This document shows positions 1-7,687 of a stretch of DNA of 33,041 nt, piece after piece. Below the pieces are notes generated by a model. That model was not told the origin of the DNA. It made no database searches and worked only from the letters and a program-made list of their open reading frames with translations. Each line of letters begins with the position of its first letter. Positions within the stretch are counted from its first letter, which is position 1. Position numbers and translations under genes: made by a program. The DNA is from an uncultured Clostridium sp. (GTDB lineage Bacteria; Bacillota; Clostridia; Lachnospirales; Lachnospiraceae): contig UQJF01000015.1 in NCBI GenBank assembly GCA_900541315.1, forward strand, positions 1 through 33,041, given 5' to 3'.

Positions 1-93
1 AAAAATGATTTTCGTCACTTTCCACAATGAAAATGAACTACCCGTGTATAGTAACGGGAAAAGAAGAAATAAGAGCAATAAGGAAAATAAATA

Positions 94-122
94 TTTACAA
101 TTGTATGATTAGATTTTATAAT
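94..122 (+). promoter_or_regulatory. Promoter of the fluoride riboswitch transcript
   Basis: TTTACA at 94-99 and a perfect TATAAT at 117-122 are separated by 17 nt, a near-consensus housekeeping promoter. Transcription would start about 7 nt later and immediately copy the riboswitch aptamer, so this unit has its own start site. Confidence 0.75.
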
Positions 123-129
123 AAATGTC

Positions 130-190
130 GGGAATGAAGTTCTCCCAAGGGAAACCTGAACCGCTTAAAAATATAAGCTGATGACTTCTG
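130..190 (+). ncRNA. Fluoride riboswitch (crcB motif) aptamer
   Basis: The stretch has the layout of the known fluoride (crcB) aptamer. Pseudoknot strands GGGA (130-133) and TCCC (143-146) flank ATGAAGTTC. Stem P1 is GAAGT (136-140) with ACTTC (184-188). Stem P2 is GCTT (163-166) with AAGC (175-178). The hallmark GCTGATGACTTCTG follows. The P1 and P2 3' strands also form the 5' half of the terminator at 175-227, so aptamer and terminator exclude each other, as expected of a fluoride-activated switch. No fluoride exporter or other plus-strand gene follows: the next gene is araC-like on the opposite strand, so the switch looks orphaned. The identification rests on motif and pairing by eye. Confidence 0.85.
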
Positions 191-227
191 TGATGAAAAA
201 TTCACGGAGTCGCCAGCTTTTTTTGTA
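175..227 (+). terminator. Intrinsic terminator, expression platform of the fluoride riboswitch
   Basis: AAGCTGATGACTTCTGTGA (175-193) pairs, with G-U pairs and small mismatches, with TCACGGAGTCGCCAGCTT (202-219) and runs into seven Ts. Its 5' strand overlaps the 3' strands of both aptamer helices. Confidence 0.85.
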
Positions 228-300
228 ATATGAGCAGTTAAAAGTCTGCCAGTTTATGAACTGACAATCTTTTCACAAAGTGATGTTGGGATCAAAAGGT

Positions 301-336
301 CATAAAATCAGGCACAGAAAGATTTCGGGAGAACAT
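301..336 (+). repeat. Copy of dispersed repeat (GAYTCCGGGAGNACAT core)
   Basis: Positions 304-336 match 22106-22138 over 33 nt with a single mismatch. The core GATTTCGGGAGAACAT is at 321-336. This copy has no plus-strand gene after it and runs into the stop codon of the minus-strand araC-like gene. The preceding 225-300 holds nothing else I recognise apart from a small CAGTT/AACTG hairpin. Confidence 0.75.
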
Positions 337-1241
337 TATTTATGAAAGGGTGTGCCGGCAAACAGATTCCTGTATTTTAAAGGTGAAAGGCCATAAGTTC
401 CCTTGAATTGTTCAATAAAATAGCTGATCTGATTATATCCTACATCAGCACTGATCTCAGTTATCGGCTTTTTTGTGTTCAAGATCAGGTTTTTTGCCAT
501 ATAAAGCCTGTACTTGTTCAGGTATTTAATAGGGGACAGCCGGGTGTATTTGCGGAACAGATCTGTACAGCGGTTTTTATTGATGATCCCGTAAGCAGCG
601 ATCTGGCGGACAGTTAAAGGATCCTGGTAATGGTTGTGGACGAAACTTAACAGGGACTGGAACAATTCCATTTCTTCCTCGTCATTCTGCTCCGGTTTTT
701 CATCAAAGGAGCGGATCAGTTCCTCAAATATCCGGGATAGAAAGTTGATAACGGAAAAATATCCCAAAGGTTCACCGGTCTGATCTAAAAGGCTTTCCAA
801 AATGTCTATCTGTTCCGGGTTTAAAAGCTGGATGGAACTGGTGAAACTTTCATTTTCCAGAAAAGGACGGATATAGTGCTTTAAGATCATGGGATGAAAA
901 ATATCAGGGGAAAAGTTGATGCACAGAGAACAGGCATCTTTTCCAGTGGTCCGGGAACTGTGAAACTGGTGGTCTTTTACCAGAAGAATCTTATCCCCGG
1001 ACAGCCGGAGAGAATCACCGTTAATGCAATATTCCAGCTCTCCCTGGAAAACCCAGTTTAACTGCAGTTCATTATGCCAGTGGAAGGGGGTTGAATCCCT
1101 GGCTGCATGATGATAGGTCTGTGTGAAAATGGAAATAGGAAAGTCTTCCGACAGATAATTGACTTTTTCCTGCAGGTCATTGGTGGTGGAAATGACAAAT
1201 TCAGTTCCGGCCTGATTGCATTTTGGAAAGGAAACATTCAT
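336..1241 (-). CDS. AraC family transcriptional regulator
   Basis: A 301-residue regulator of the usual AraC/XylS length. The N-terminal half is a cupin-like sensing domain (FHWHNELQLNWVFQGELEY near residue 55, followed by a loop ending in DHQFHS). The last ~100 residues carry the two helix-turn-helix motifs, with LTVRQIAAYGIINKNRCTDLF as the first and ITEISADVGYNQISYFIEQFK as the second, followed by the typical GLSPLKYR. AAGGAG lies 11 nt upstream of the ATG. It is transcribed away from the M20 amidohydrolase gene, so it may regulate that divergent gene (inference). The effector cannot be read from the sequence. A possible diverged copy of the dispersed repeat core lies in its leader at 1269-1284. 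Confidence 0.9.
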   Translation of the reverse strand: MNVSFPKCNQAGTEFVISTTNDLQEKVNYLSEDFPISIFTQTYHHAARDSTPFHWHNELQLNWVFQGELEYCINGDSLRLSGDKILLVKDHQFHSSRTTGKDACSLCINFSPDIFHPMILKHYIRPFLENESFTSSIQLLNPEQIDILESLLDQTGEPLGYFSVINFLSRIFEELIRSFDEKPEQNDEEEMELFQSLLSFVHNHYQDPLTVRQIAAYGIINKNRCTDLFRKYTRLSPIKYLNKYRLYMAKNLILNTKKPITEISADVGYNQISYFIEQFKGTYGLSPLKYRNLFAGTPFHK

Positions 1242-1268
1242 AAAGTATTATTCTCCTTTTTTGTAGTG

Positions 1269-1284
1269 ATATCCTCTCAGGGTC
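1269..1284 (-). repeat. Possible diverged dispersed repeat core in araC-like leader
   Basis: On the minus strand the 16-mer GACCCTGAGAGGATAT matches the copy at 21936-21951 at 13 of 16 positions and is preceded by AGAAAA, as in other copies. It ends 27 nt before the start codon, close to the spacing seen for three other genes. Confidence 0.45.
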
Positions 1285-1467
1285 TTTTCTGATATAAATT
1301 ATCCCAAGTATACCACTTTTCTATGTTTTCCGGAATGGAAACAGCAATAATATGGTACAAATGTGATATAATCTGTTCTATTAATGATAGAAACATGGAG
1401 ACCATGTGACTATACTGGGGATAAAGACCGGACAGAGCATTGCCGGTAATATAAGGAGGATATGATA

Positions 1468-2694
1468 ATGGTATCTGTAAATGGCGAAAGATTATTGTCA
1501 AGGATCAATGAACTGGGAAAAATTGGAAAAGACGCAGAAGGAAGAAGAACAAGACTGGCTGCTTCTGATGCAGATAAACAGGGCAGAGACCTGGTTTCTG
1601 AATGGATGAAGGAAGCTGGCCTGGAGGTAGTGACGGACCGGATTGGAAATATTTTCGGTATCTGGGAGACACCTGAAAACAAGGATCAGGCACCTCTTAT
1701 GATAGGTTCCCATATTGATACTGTTATTAATGCAGGACAGTTTGACGGGTGTCTGGGAGTCATCTCCAGTATTGAAGTGATCAAAACATTAAAGGATAAT
1801 GGAATGGTTTCAGCAAGACCTGTTGTTGCAGCTGCATTTACCAATGAAGAAGGTGTCAGATATTCACCGGATATGATGGGTTCCCTGGTTTATGCAGGAG
1901 GCATGGAGGTGGAAGAGGCTCTGGACACAGTAGGGACTGACGGTACTATTTTACGGGATGAATTAAAGCGCATTGGATATGAAGGAACGGTAGAACCTGG
2001 ATTTATTAAGCCATATGCATTTGTTGAGCTGCATATTGAACAGGGACCGATCCTTGATCATGAGGGCATCCGCATTGGTGCAGTAGAGAACCTTCAGGGG
2101 ATCCACTGGCAGAGAGTGACGATTGAAGGTGCTGCAAACCATGCAGGAACCACACCAACTGCATTAAGACATGATGCAGGACTGGCAGCAGCAAAGGTAA
2201 TTGTATTCTTAAGACAATTAGTGGAAAAATCAGGAGGCGTTGCCACAGTAGGCTGCATTGAATTGAAGCCTAATGCTATTAACGTTATCCCATCTAAAGC
2301 AGTATTTACCGTTGACCTGAGAAACCCGGACAAAGAAAAGCTGGATAATGATGAAAAGATCCTGTCTGAATACTTAAAAAATCTGGCAAAAGAAGATGAT
2401 GTCAGGATTTCTGCAGAACGTATGACGGAATTCGATCCGGTTCCATTTGACAAAGAAATTGTAGAAAAGGTGGAAAAGGCAGCTAAAGCCCACGGTTTAA
2501 GTGTAAAACGCATTACTTCCGGTGCCGGTCAGGATGCCCAGATGCTCGCAAGGCTCTGTCCAACAGCCATGATCTTTGTTCCAAGCGTTAAAGGCATCAG
2601 TCATAATCCGGAGGAATATACAAAGGATGAGGATGTACTGGCAGGTGCAGATGTATTTTTAGATGTTGTAATGGACATGGTGCAGGTGAAATGA
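1468..2694 (+). CDS. M20 family metallohydrolase (N-carbamoyl-amino-acid hydrolase / allantoate amidohydrolase type)
   Basis: A 408-residue dinuclear-metal amidohydrolase. The family's metal ligands are visible: H82 in GSHIDTV, D93 in FDGCLGV, E127/E128 in NEEG, H189 in HIEQGP and H379 in SHNPEEYT. This set is typical of N-carbamoyl-L-amino-acid hydrolases and allantoate amidohydrolases, which cleave a carbamoyl or ureido C-N bond in the cytoplasm. The exact substrate is not determinable here. An ATG at 1462 sits only 2 nt after AAGGAGG, so the ATG at 1468 with 8-nt spacing is preferred. A TATAAT at 1367-1372 may be its -10 box; no good -35 is seen. The CobW-like gene follows after 70 nt and may be co-transcribed. 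Confidence 0.9.
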   Translation: MVSVNGERLLSRINELGKIGKDAEGRRTRLAASDADKQGRDLVSEWMKEAGLEVVTDRIGNIFGIWETPENKDQAPLMIGSHIDTVINAGQFDGCLGVISSIEVIKTLKDNGMVSARPVVAAAFTNEEGVRYSPDMMGSLVYAGGMEVEEALDTVGTDGTILRDELKRIGYEGTVEPGFIKPYAFVELHIEQGPILDHEGIRIGAVENLQGIHWQRVTIEGAANHAGTTPTALRHDAGLAAAKVIVFLRQLVEKSGGVATVGCIELKPNAINVIPSKAVFTVDLRNPDKEKLDNDEKILSEYLKNLAKEDDVRISAERMTEFDPVPFDKEIVEKVEKAAKAHGLSVKRITSGAGQDAQMLARLCPTAMIFVPSVKGISHNPEEYTKDEDVLAGADVFLDVVMDMVQVK

Positions 2695-2725
2695 TATAAT
2701 TTGGGCAGCTAAAAAGAGCCTGGGA

Positions 2726-2741
2726 GACTCCGGGAGTACAT
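2726..2741 (+). repeat. Dispersed repeat core in CobW-like leader
   Basis: GACTCCGGGAGTACAT matches the core of the dispersed repeat. It ends 23 nt before the start codon at 2765, with AAGGAG in between. The longer AAAATCAGGCACAG flank found in other copies is absent. Confidence 0.6.
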
Positions 2742-2764
2742 AAAAGGCAAAAGGAGTGAGAGAT

Positions 2765-3742
2765 ATGATAAAGATCGATCTGATCACTGGATTTTTAGGT
2801 GCCGGAAAGACAACCTTTATAAAAAAGTATGCTTCTTATCTGATGAAACAGGGCAGAAAGATCGGAATACTGGAAAATGATTTTGGGGCAGTTAATGTGG
2901 ATATGCTTCTTTTACAGGACCTGGAAGGGGATAATTGCAGTCTGGAAATGATCGCAGGAGGCTGTGATGCAGACTGCCACAGACGCCGTTTTAAGACAAA
3001 GTTGATCGCAATGGCTATGTCCGGTTACGACCGGGTGATCATAGAGCCATCTGGTATTTATGATGTAGACGAATTTTTTGATGCTCTTTATGAGGAGCCA
3101 CTGGATCGTTTCTATGAACCGGGAAATGTGATAGCACTGGTAGATGCGGGGCTGGAAGAAGACCTTTCAAAAGAGGCGAAATATCTGCTGGCGACTGAAG
3201 TGGCAGATGCAGGCTGTGTCCTTTTCAGTAAGTGTGATGAAGTGCCGGAAAAGCAGCTAAAGGCAACTCTTTCTTATCTGAACCAGGCCCTGGAGCAGGT
3301 ACACTGTAAACGCAGATTTACCCTGGATCAGATTCTGTGTAAAAGCTGGGAAGATCTGGATGAGGCTGATCACAAACGTCTGCTGACCTGCGGATACCGT
3401 ATGGAAGATTATGAAAAAATGCCTCTGGAACAGAGTAAGGTATTTGAATCATTATATTACCTGAATTTCTCCATGGACCCTAAGAAGCTGGAAACAGCAG
3501 TAAAAAAGATGTTTCAAGATCCTGCCTGCGGCAAGATTTTCCGTATTAAAGGCTATATGAAGAATGGCAGGAAAGATGAAACGGAAAACTCTCAGGAAAG
3601 CGGCTGGCTGGAACTGAATGCTACTGTTAAAGAATTTAGCTTAAAATCAGTGCCAAAGGGCCAGGAAGTTCTGATCGTGATCGGTGAAAAGCTTTCAAAA
3701 GAGAGAGCAGCCCTTTATTTAGGCCGGAACCCCGATGTTTAA
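2765..3742 (+). CDS. CobW/G3E family GTPase
   Basis: A 325-residue P-loop GTPase of the G3E (CobW/HypB/UreG) class, whose members act as metallochaperones or metal-insertion factors. The Walker A GFLGAGKTT is near the N-terminus, the EPSG switch segment follows a Walker B-like DRVII, and SKCDE stands for the NKxD guanine-recognition motif. The CxCC metal-binding motif of zinc-type COG0523 proteins is replaced by GGCDADCHRR, with two spaced cysteines, so the metal may differ (inference). A GTG at 2756 overlaps the AAGGAG ribosome site, so the ATG at 2765, 8 nt downstream of it, is the credible start. It follows the M20 hydrolase closely on the same strand. Confidence 0.85.
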   Translation: MIKIDLITGFLGAGKTTFIKKYASYLMKQGRKIGILENDFGAVNVDMLLLQDLEGDNCSLEMIAGGCDADCHRRRFKTKLIAMAMSGYDRVIIEPSGIYDVDEFFDALYEEPLDRFYEPGNVIALVDAGLEEDLSKEAKYLLATEVADAGCVLFSKCDEVPEKQLKATLSYLNQALEQVHCKRRFTLDQILCKSWEDLDEADHKRLLTCGYRMEDYEKMPLEQSKVFESLYYLNFSMDPKKLETAVKKMFQDPACGKIFRIKGYMKNGRKDETENSQESGWLELNATVKEFSLKSVPKGQEVLIVIGEKLSKERAALYLGRNPDV

Positions 3743-3764
3743 GCCTGTTTTAAGCAAAAAACAG

Positions 3765-3793
3765 TTTACAAAAAGAACAGTACAGGTTATAAT
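3765..3793 (+). promoter_or_regulatory. Near-consensus promoter upstream of a short terminated transcript
   Basis: TTTACA (3765-3770) and TATAAT (3788-3793) are spaced by 17 nt. A strong terminator lies about 60 nt downstream, before the next gene begins, so this promoter makes either a small RNA or an attenuated leader. Confidence 0.65.
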
Positions 3794-3799
3794 ATTTCC

Positions 3800-3896
3800 C
3801 GTTGGACAAGGACAGATATGGCAGAGCCGCAGATGCTCTGTGCATAAATAAAATAAGCTGATGGATTCTGTGAAACAGATGACATCAGCTTTTTTA
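3800..3896 (+). ncRNA. Candidate small RNA or attenuated leader (~95 nt)
   Basis: The span between the promoter at 3765-3793 and the terminator at 3855-3896 contains a further hairpin, GCAGAGC at 3820-3826 with GCTCTGTGC at 3834-3842. It codes for nothing obvious. It does not have the fluoride aptamer's 5' half, although its terminator shares AAGCTGATG with the riboswitch at the window start. Its role is unknown; it could regulate the transglutaminase-like gene by attenuation. Confidence 0.4.
3855..3896 (+). terminator. Intrinsic terminator before the transglutaminase-like gene
   Basis: AAGCTGATG (3855-3863) and CATCAGCTT (3883-3891) form a perfect 9-bp stem followed by a T-run to 3895. Confidence 0.8.
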
Positions 3897-3955
3897 CTGC
3901 CATGCATATGGCGAATGCATCAGTGATGTGTTCGCTGAACGTGAAAGGAATAAAT

Positions 3956-4981
3956 ATGGAACCATATTACTATACAAAGATGAGTAAGCCAAAGCAGGCT
4001 GTTTACCATGCTATTTATCAGGGACTTATGGCGCTTTCAGACAGCTTCCAGGTGCCAAAGCTGGAAGGAAGAGAATTAAGTGATGTATTTTTCCAGCTGC
4101 GCTTAGATCATCCGGAGATATTCTGGGCAGAAGGCTTTCATTACCGGTATTACCAGGACTCAGCGAATATTACTTTTCTGCCGGAGTATATTTTTGAAAA
4201 AGGAAAGATAAAAGAACATCAGAAAGCATTAAAAGCCAGAGTAGAAAAGCTGGCACGGCCTGCAATGAAGCTTTCAGAGTGGGAAAAAGAAAAGTATGTA
4301 CACGATTTCATCTGTGAAAATATTCATTATGATAAATTAAAAAAATCCTATTCCCATGAGATCATAGGCCCTTTGGGACAAGGAGTAGGGGTATGTGAAG
4401 GCATTGCCAAGTCTGTAAAAGTGCTTTGTGATGCATTAGGTATCTGGTGCATGATTGCAATTTGCGGAAATAACCCGGAAAAAGGAATTAAATATCGTCA
4501 TACCTGGAATATTGTAAAGATTAACGGTACTTATTATCATCTGGATGCTACTTTTGACAATACTTTAGGTAAGCATAGCTTTGATGCCAAGGAGATCCGT
4601 TATGATTACTTTAACCTGGATGATAAAAATATTTTCCGCGATCATGAGCCATTGATCGCACCGGCACCGGTTTGTACGGATGGGGATCATTTTTACTACA
4701 AAGAAAAGAAAGTGTCCTTTACAAAGACAGAAGATGTGTATAAACGTTCCCTTCAGGCTGCAAAAAAGGGAAAAATGCTTACCTTCCACTGGAGAGGCGG
4801 TTATCTTACAAGGGCAGTTCTGGATGAGCTGTTAGATCTGATCAAAAAGGCGGGAGAAGAAAAGGGCAAGACCGCCCGTATTGCGTTAAACTGGCCGCAG
4901 GCTGTGCTGCGCCTGGAATATGTAGAAGATGGGCAGGAAAAGGTGACTCTGGAAGAGGCAAACGAAGGAGAGCAGGAGTGA
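3956..4981 (+). CDS. Transglutaminase-like (papain-fold) protein
   Basis: A 341-residue cytoplasmic protein with a bacterial transglutaminase-like core. The Cys-His-Asp triad is visible as C147 in GVGVCEGIAKS, H182 in YRHTWNIV and D197 in YHLDATFD. Such proteins are thiol hydrolases or crosslinking enzymes; the substrate is unknown. There is no signal peptide. An in-frame ATG at 3902 lies just after the terminator and lacks a ribosome site. The ATG at 3956 has GAAAGGA upstream and starts a natural MEPYYY N-terminus. The stop codon overlaps the GTG start of the next gene by 4 nt, so the two are translationally coupled and probably work together. Confidence 0.8.
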   Translation: MEPYYYTKMSKPKQAVYHAIYQGLMALSDSFQVPKLEGRELSDVFFQLRLDHPEIFWAEGFHYRYYQDSANITFLPEYIFEKGKIKEHQKALKARVEKLARPAMKLSEWEKEKYVHDFICENIHYDKLKKSYSHEIIGPLGQGVGVCEGIAKSVKVLCDALGIWCMIAICGNNPEKGIKYRHTWNIVKINGTYYHLDATFDNTLGKHSFDAKEIRYDYFNLDDKNIFRDHEPLIAPAPVCTDGDHFYYKEKKVSFTKTEDVYKRSLQAAKKGKMLTFHWRGGYLTRAVLDELLDLIKKAGEEKGKTARIALNWPQAVLRLEYVEDGQEKVTLEEANEGEQE

Positions 4982-5979
4982 GATTAGATTGTGGAGGAAT
5001 GGAATTTGAAAAGCTGGCAGACCTGTTGGAGCTGGGACAGTTTGAACTGATCGGTCTGCCGGAAGGGGAAGCAGGGAAAATACCTTCCGATATCCGCCTG
5101 GTGTATATGATGAATGATACAGCGGAAAGCTTTCTGGTATTCCATGAGGCAGTCATGACGGGTACCTATCTGCCGGAGTATGAAGGAGAGTTAAGAGCGG
5201 CATTAGATAGAGAAGAAAGTGACCGGTCAGGAAAAAATGAGCAGGAAGGTGGCCGCTATATCCTGGCAGTTCATCAGGGAGATACAGTCTGCACATTATT
5301 CTTCAAAAAGATCACACTGGAATGTGAACTGTATGACTATGGCCATATCGGACATTTTTGGGTAAAAGACTATGAATATCTCCGCCAGTTAGAATACAAG
5401 ATCGCTATTTTGGGAGATAAATGGGAATATCTGGGAGAAACATGCTGCAGTGAGGAAGAAAAACAGCTGGCACTTTTAAGGGGATTTCCGCCTTTAAGCT
5501 ATCTTTTTTATCCGGCAGCCTCTTTAGCTTATGTAAGAGAAAAAGAAGAACCATGGAAGCTTTCTGCCCAGGCAGCAGAGTTAGTGGAAGAAGCGGCAAA
5601 GCAGGTGGGGGATAGCTGGTTTGCAAAAATGGTAGCTTTATATAAAAGATACCCTCTAAGGGTACTGGCCAGATATATTGCCTGGATGTTTCACAGGACT
5701 TCCCACAGGAAAGTGACAGATAGACTGATAGAACAGATAGATGAGGCAGCAGCCTGCTATCCAAGGCGGCATTTTGGAGAAGAACAGGAAAAACACCATA
5801 CAGATCTGTTAAAAAGGGCCAAAATGAGAAAAAAGGAACTGGAAGAGCAGGGAATACAGGCTAAGATATACCGGGAAGAGCCATTTATGGTGGGAGATGA
5901 TACACCATTTAAGATATATGTGATGAAATTTAAAACAAAAAATGGAAACCGGACATCACAGATAGAGGAAATTCGGTGA
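4978..5979 (+). CDS. Uncharacterised protein, possibly DUF3878 family
   Basis: A 333-residue soluble protein with no membrane segment and no catalytic motif I recognise. The length and composition recall a Firmicute protein family of unknown function (DUF3878), but I name it only tentatively. The GTG start at 4978 overlaps the previous stop codon (GTGA) and has AAGGAG 7 nt upstream. A later ATG at 4999 has GGAGG only 1 nt away and is less likely. The C-terminal third is rich in Arg, Lys and Glu and probably helical. Its coupling to the transglutaminase-like gene is the only clue to function. Confidence 0.6.
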   Translation: MRLDCGGMEFEKLADLLELGQFELIGLPEGEAGKIPSDIRLVYMMNDTAESFLVFHEAVMTGTYLPEYEGELRAALDREESDRSGKNEQEGGRYILAVHQGDTVCTLFFKKITLECELYDYGHIGHFWVKDYEYLRQLEYKIAILGDKWEYLGETCCSEEEKQLALLRGFPPLSYLFYPAASLAYVREKEEPWKLSAQAAELVEEAAKQVGDSWFAKMVALYKRYPLRVLARYIAWMFHRTSHRKVTDRLIEQIDEAAACYPRRHFGEEQEKHHTDLLKRAKMRKKELEEQGIQAKIYREEPFMVGDDTPFKIYVMKFKTKNGNRTSQIEEIR

Positions 5980-6025
5980 TCCCGGCATTTTGTGATGCAG
6001 ACATTTTTGCAAAAAGGTTTCGATG

Positions 6026-6065
6026 GATAAAAACAGATAAGAACAGATAAAAACTGATAAGAACA
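6026..6065. repeat. 20-bp tandem repeat, two copies
   Basis: GATAAAAACAGATAAGAACA at 6026-6045 is followed directly by GATAAAAACTGATAAGAACA at 6046-6065, one mismatch, just before the shared terminator. Confidence 0.8.
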
Positions 6066-6095
6066 GCAGAGGAAGTTCACCCCTCTGCTGTTTTT
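6062..6095 (+). terminator. Intrinsic terminator between convergent genes
   Basis: AACAGCAGAGG (6062-6072) pairs with CCTCTGCTGTT (6082-6092), followed by Ts. The stop codon of the minus-strand RelA/SpoT gene (6077-6079) lies in the loop. In the minus direction the T-run is weaker. Confidence 0.8.
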
Positions 6096-7330
6096 GTATC
6101 TAATAATGCTGTAAGTTTTTCCTTCAGGGTTTTTGCTTCTTCCCCCTGCTCCCTGATGTAAGAGGCATCCGGTATCTCAATATCATGGATCAGGGAATTG
6201 CGCATTTTTCGCAAAAAGGCGATCTGGTTGATACATTCCTTATCCAGTACGTCTAAACGTTTTAAGGCATTGATATTAAACACACTTACAGACCGGGAAC
6301 TGCGCTTGGTCACACGGTTTAGCAGGTTTTCAAGAGGTACCCACTGGGTAAAGAAATAGTTGATCGCTTCCTGATGCTCTGTACTTAAATTGGAATCATC
6401 AGAGTGCAGCTTCTGGTATGCCTGGTATTTCTTTTCATTTCCACTGATGATCTGGTCAATGATCTGCTGGGAAATGGTACGCTTATCTTTTTCAAATTTT
6501 ACGGACTTTACAATGGGACCGATATCCTTAGCACGTAATATCTTCAAACTGCTTAAAAAACGGAACAGCAGTTCAATATTTCCCATACGAAGCTTAATAT
6601 CTTCCGGAAGGAAGTTGTTGCTTAAATAATTGTATAAATAAGATGCAAGCTCAAACTGGTTGGCAAAGGTAGCCTGGCTGTTCTGGATCCTTTCATTTCC
6701 GGCGGCCTGGAGACGTTCTAAGGCAATCTCACCGGTAAGCACCAGTCCGTTTAATTCGTCTAAAATAGCTAACTCTTCTTCAGAAAGTGTTCCCTGCATA
6801 GGCTTGTAGATCAGGTCATGTTCCACCTCGGACCATGCATGCATCAGAACGGAAGCTACCTGGATCTCTATTTTTGCGGCGCAGTATCGTTTTTCTGAAG
6901 GCTGTACCATATCTTCTTTCAGGTGGATACGATAATGATTGGCCCAGTAACCGGAAAAACGTTTATTGTAGGTAGGCGGCTTTGACTGCTCCGGGAACTG
7001 TTTGCGTTCAATAATCTGGAACAGGTCGCTGATCAGGGAATCTACCTTTACACGGTCTCCGGGGAAGTAAAGGGAAACACGGATTCCGCACAGATCTGCA
7101 ATATCTTCATAAATTTCCTTCATGTTTTTATAGGGAATGCTCCGTTTGGCATTTCTGCGCAGCACCTTGCTTTTTAAACGTCCCGGATTTTTGATCCTGT
7201 AAGTGACCATGGCACGGATACCGGCAGACTGTAAGGCATCTTCTAACTGGGAAGAAGAGATACGTCCAAGATTTTCATAAAAAGTAAGCTTCTTTTTATA
7301 GTTTTCGATAAATTGATTGATTAAATCCAT
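6077..7330 (-). CDS. RelA/SpoT-domain protein with C-terminal HEPN-like RNxxxH motif
   Basis: A 417-residue protein. Residues ~35-180 match a (p)ppGpp synthetase-type nucleotidyltransferase: TYRIKNPGRLKSK near 43-55, a DIAxxxGIRV-like segment at 76-85, YWANHYRIHL for the usual GYRSLHL, and an IEIQ...EVEHDLIYK segment at 154-176 with the conserved Glu-His pair E170/H171. The QxRT motif is replaced by QVAS. The middle is helical. Near the C-terminus, LRKMRNSLIHD contains R377-N-S-L-I-H382, the Rx4-6H signature of HEPN ribonucleases. There is no TGS or ACT domain, so this is not a long Rel. AAGGAGG lies upstream of the ATG. It could be an alarmone synthetase, a toxSAS-like toxin or a two-activity conflict protein (inference). 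Confidence 0.75.
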   Translation of the reverse strand: MDLINQFIENYKKKLTFYENLGRISSSQLEDALQSAGIRAMVTYRIKNPGRLKSKVLRRNAKRSIPYKNMKEIYEDIADLCGIRVSLYFPGDRVKVDSLISDLFQIIERKQFPEQSKPPTYNKRFSGYWANHYRIHLKEDMVQPSEKRYCAAKIEIQVASVLMHAWSEVEHDLIYKPMQGTLSEEELAILDELNGLVLTGEIALERLQAAGNERIQNSQATFANQFELASYLYNYLSNNFLPEDIKLRMGNIELLFRFLSSLKILRAKDIGPIVKSVKFEKDKRTISQQIIDQIISGNEKKYQAYQKLHSDDSNLSTEHQEAINYFFTQWVPLENLLNRVTKRSSRSVSVFNINALKRLDVLDKECINQIAFLRKMRNSLIHDIEIPDASYIREQGEEAKTLKEKLTALLDTKTAEG

Positions 7331-7352
7331 AGAGTTCCTCCTTTACAGTACG

Positions 7353-7410
7353 ATGTTCTCCCGGAGTCTTTCTGCATCTTTTTTGCAAGAAATATTTTCA
7401 CAAAATCAGG
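7353..7410 (-). repeat. Dispersed repeat, inverted pair (second arm truncated)
   Basis: On the minus strand GACTCCGGGAGAACAT (7353-7368) is preceded by AAGATGCAGAAA, a full copy of the core and flank. A partial copy in the opposite orientation, TTTTCACAAAATCAGG, follows on the plus strand at 7395-7410. The minus-strand core ends 22 nt before the start codon of the RelA/SpoT gene. Confidence 0.7.
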
Positions 7411-7602
7411 ATTATTGTCATTATAGACTATCATAACACAAGACAGTAAGGTCTGCAAGAAAGAGCACATCATGAATATAGTATCTGTTAGTATCCGTGT
7501 AAAAGTAGTATTGAAAAATGTTGCGGTCCATAAGCTGCATGACCGGTAATGCTGGGAAAATGTGTAAGCAGCCTAATGAGAAAAAATATGCAGGCAGCCC
7601 AC

Positions 7603-7632
7603 TTGACAGTATACCCTGGTGGGGTATACAAT
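7603..7632 (+). promoter_or_regulatory. csoR-copA promoter
   Basis: TTGACA at 7603-7608, with TATACA at 7625-7630 (16-nt spacer) or TACAAT at 7627-7632 (18-nt spacer). The CsoR operator fills the spacer and overlaps the -10, so a bound repressor would block polymerase. Confidence 0.75.
7609..7629. promoter_or_regulatory. CsoR-type copper operator
   Basis: GTATACCC-TGGTG-GGGTATAC is a perfect 8-bp inverted repeat around 5 nt, the GC-rich-centred form known for CsoR operators, placed between -35 and -10 of the copper operon. Confidence 0.85.
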
Positions 7633-7687
7633 GCATATATTCCCAGTGAAAAGGTGGGGAAAATAAAAGGGAAAGACAGGAAGGTTT

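Noticed and set aside
3855..3896. Second fluoride riboswitch, because AAGCTGATG is shared with the first
   Set aside because: The 5' half lacks the GGnnATGnnGTTCnCC pattern and the pseudoknot; only the terminator stem is similar.
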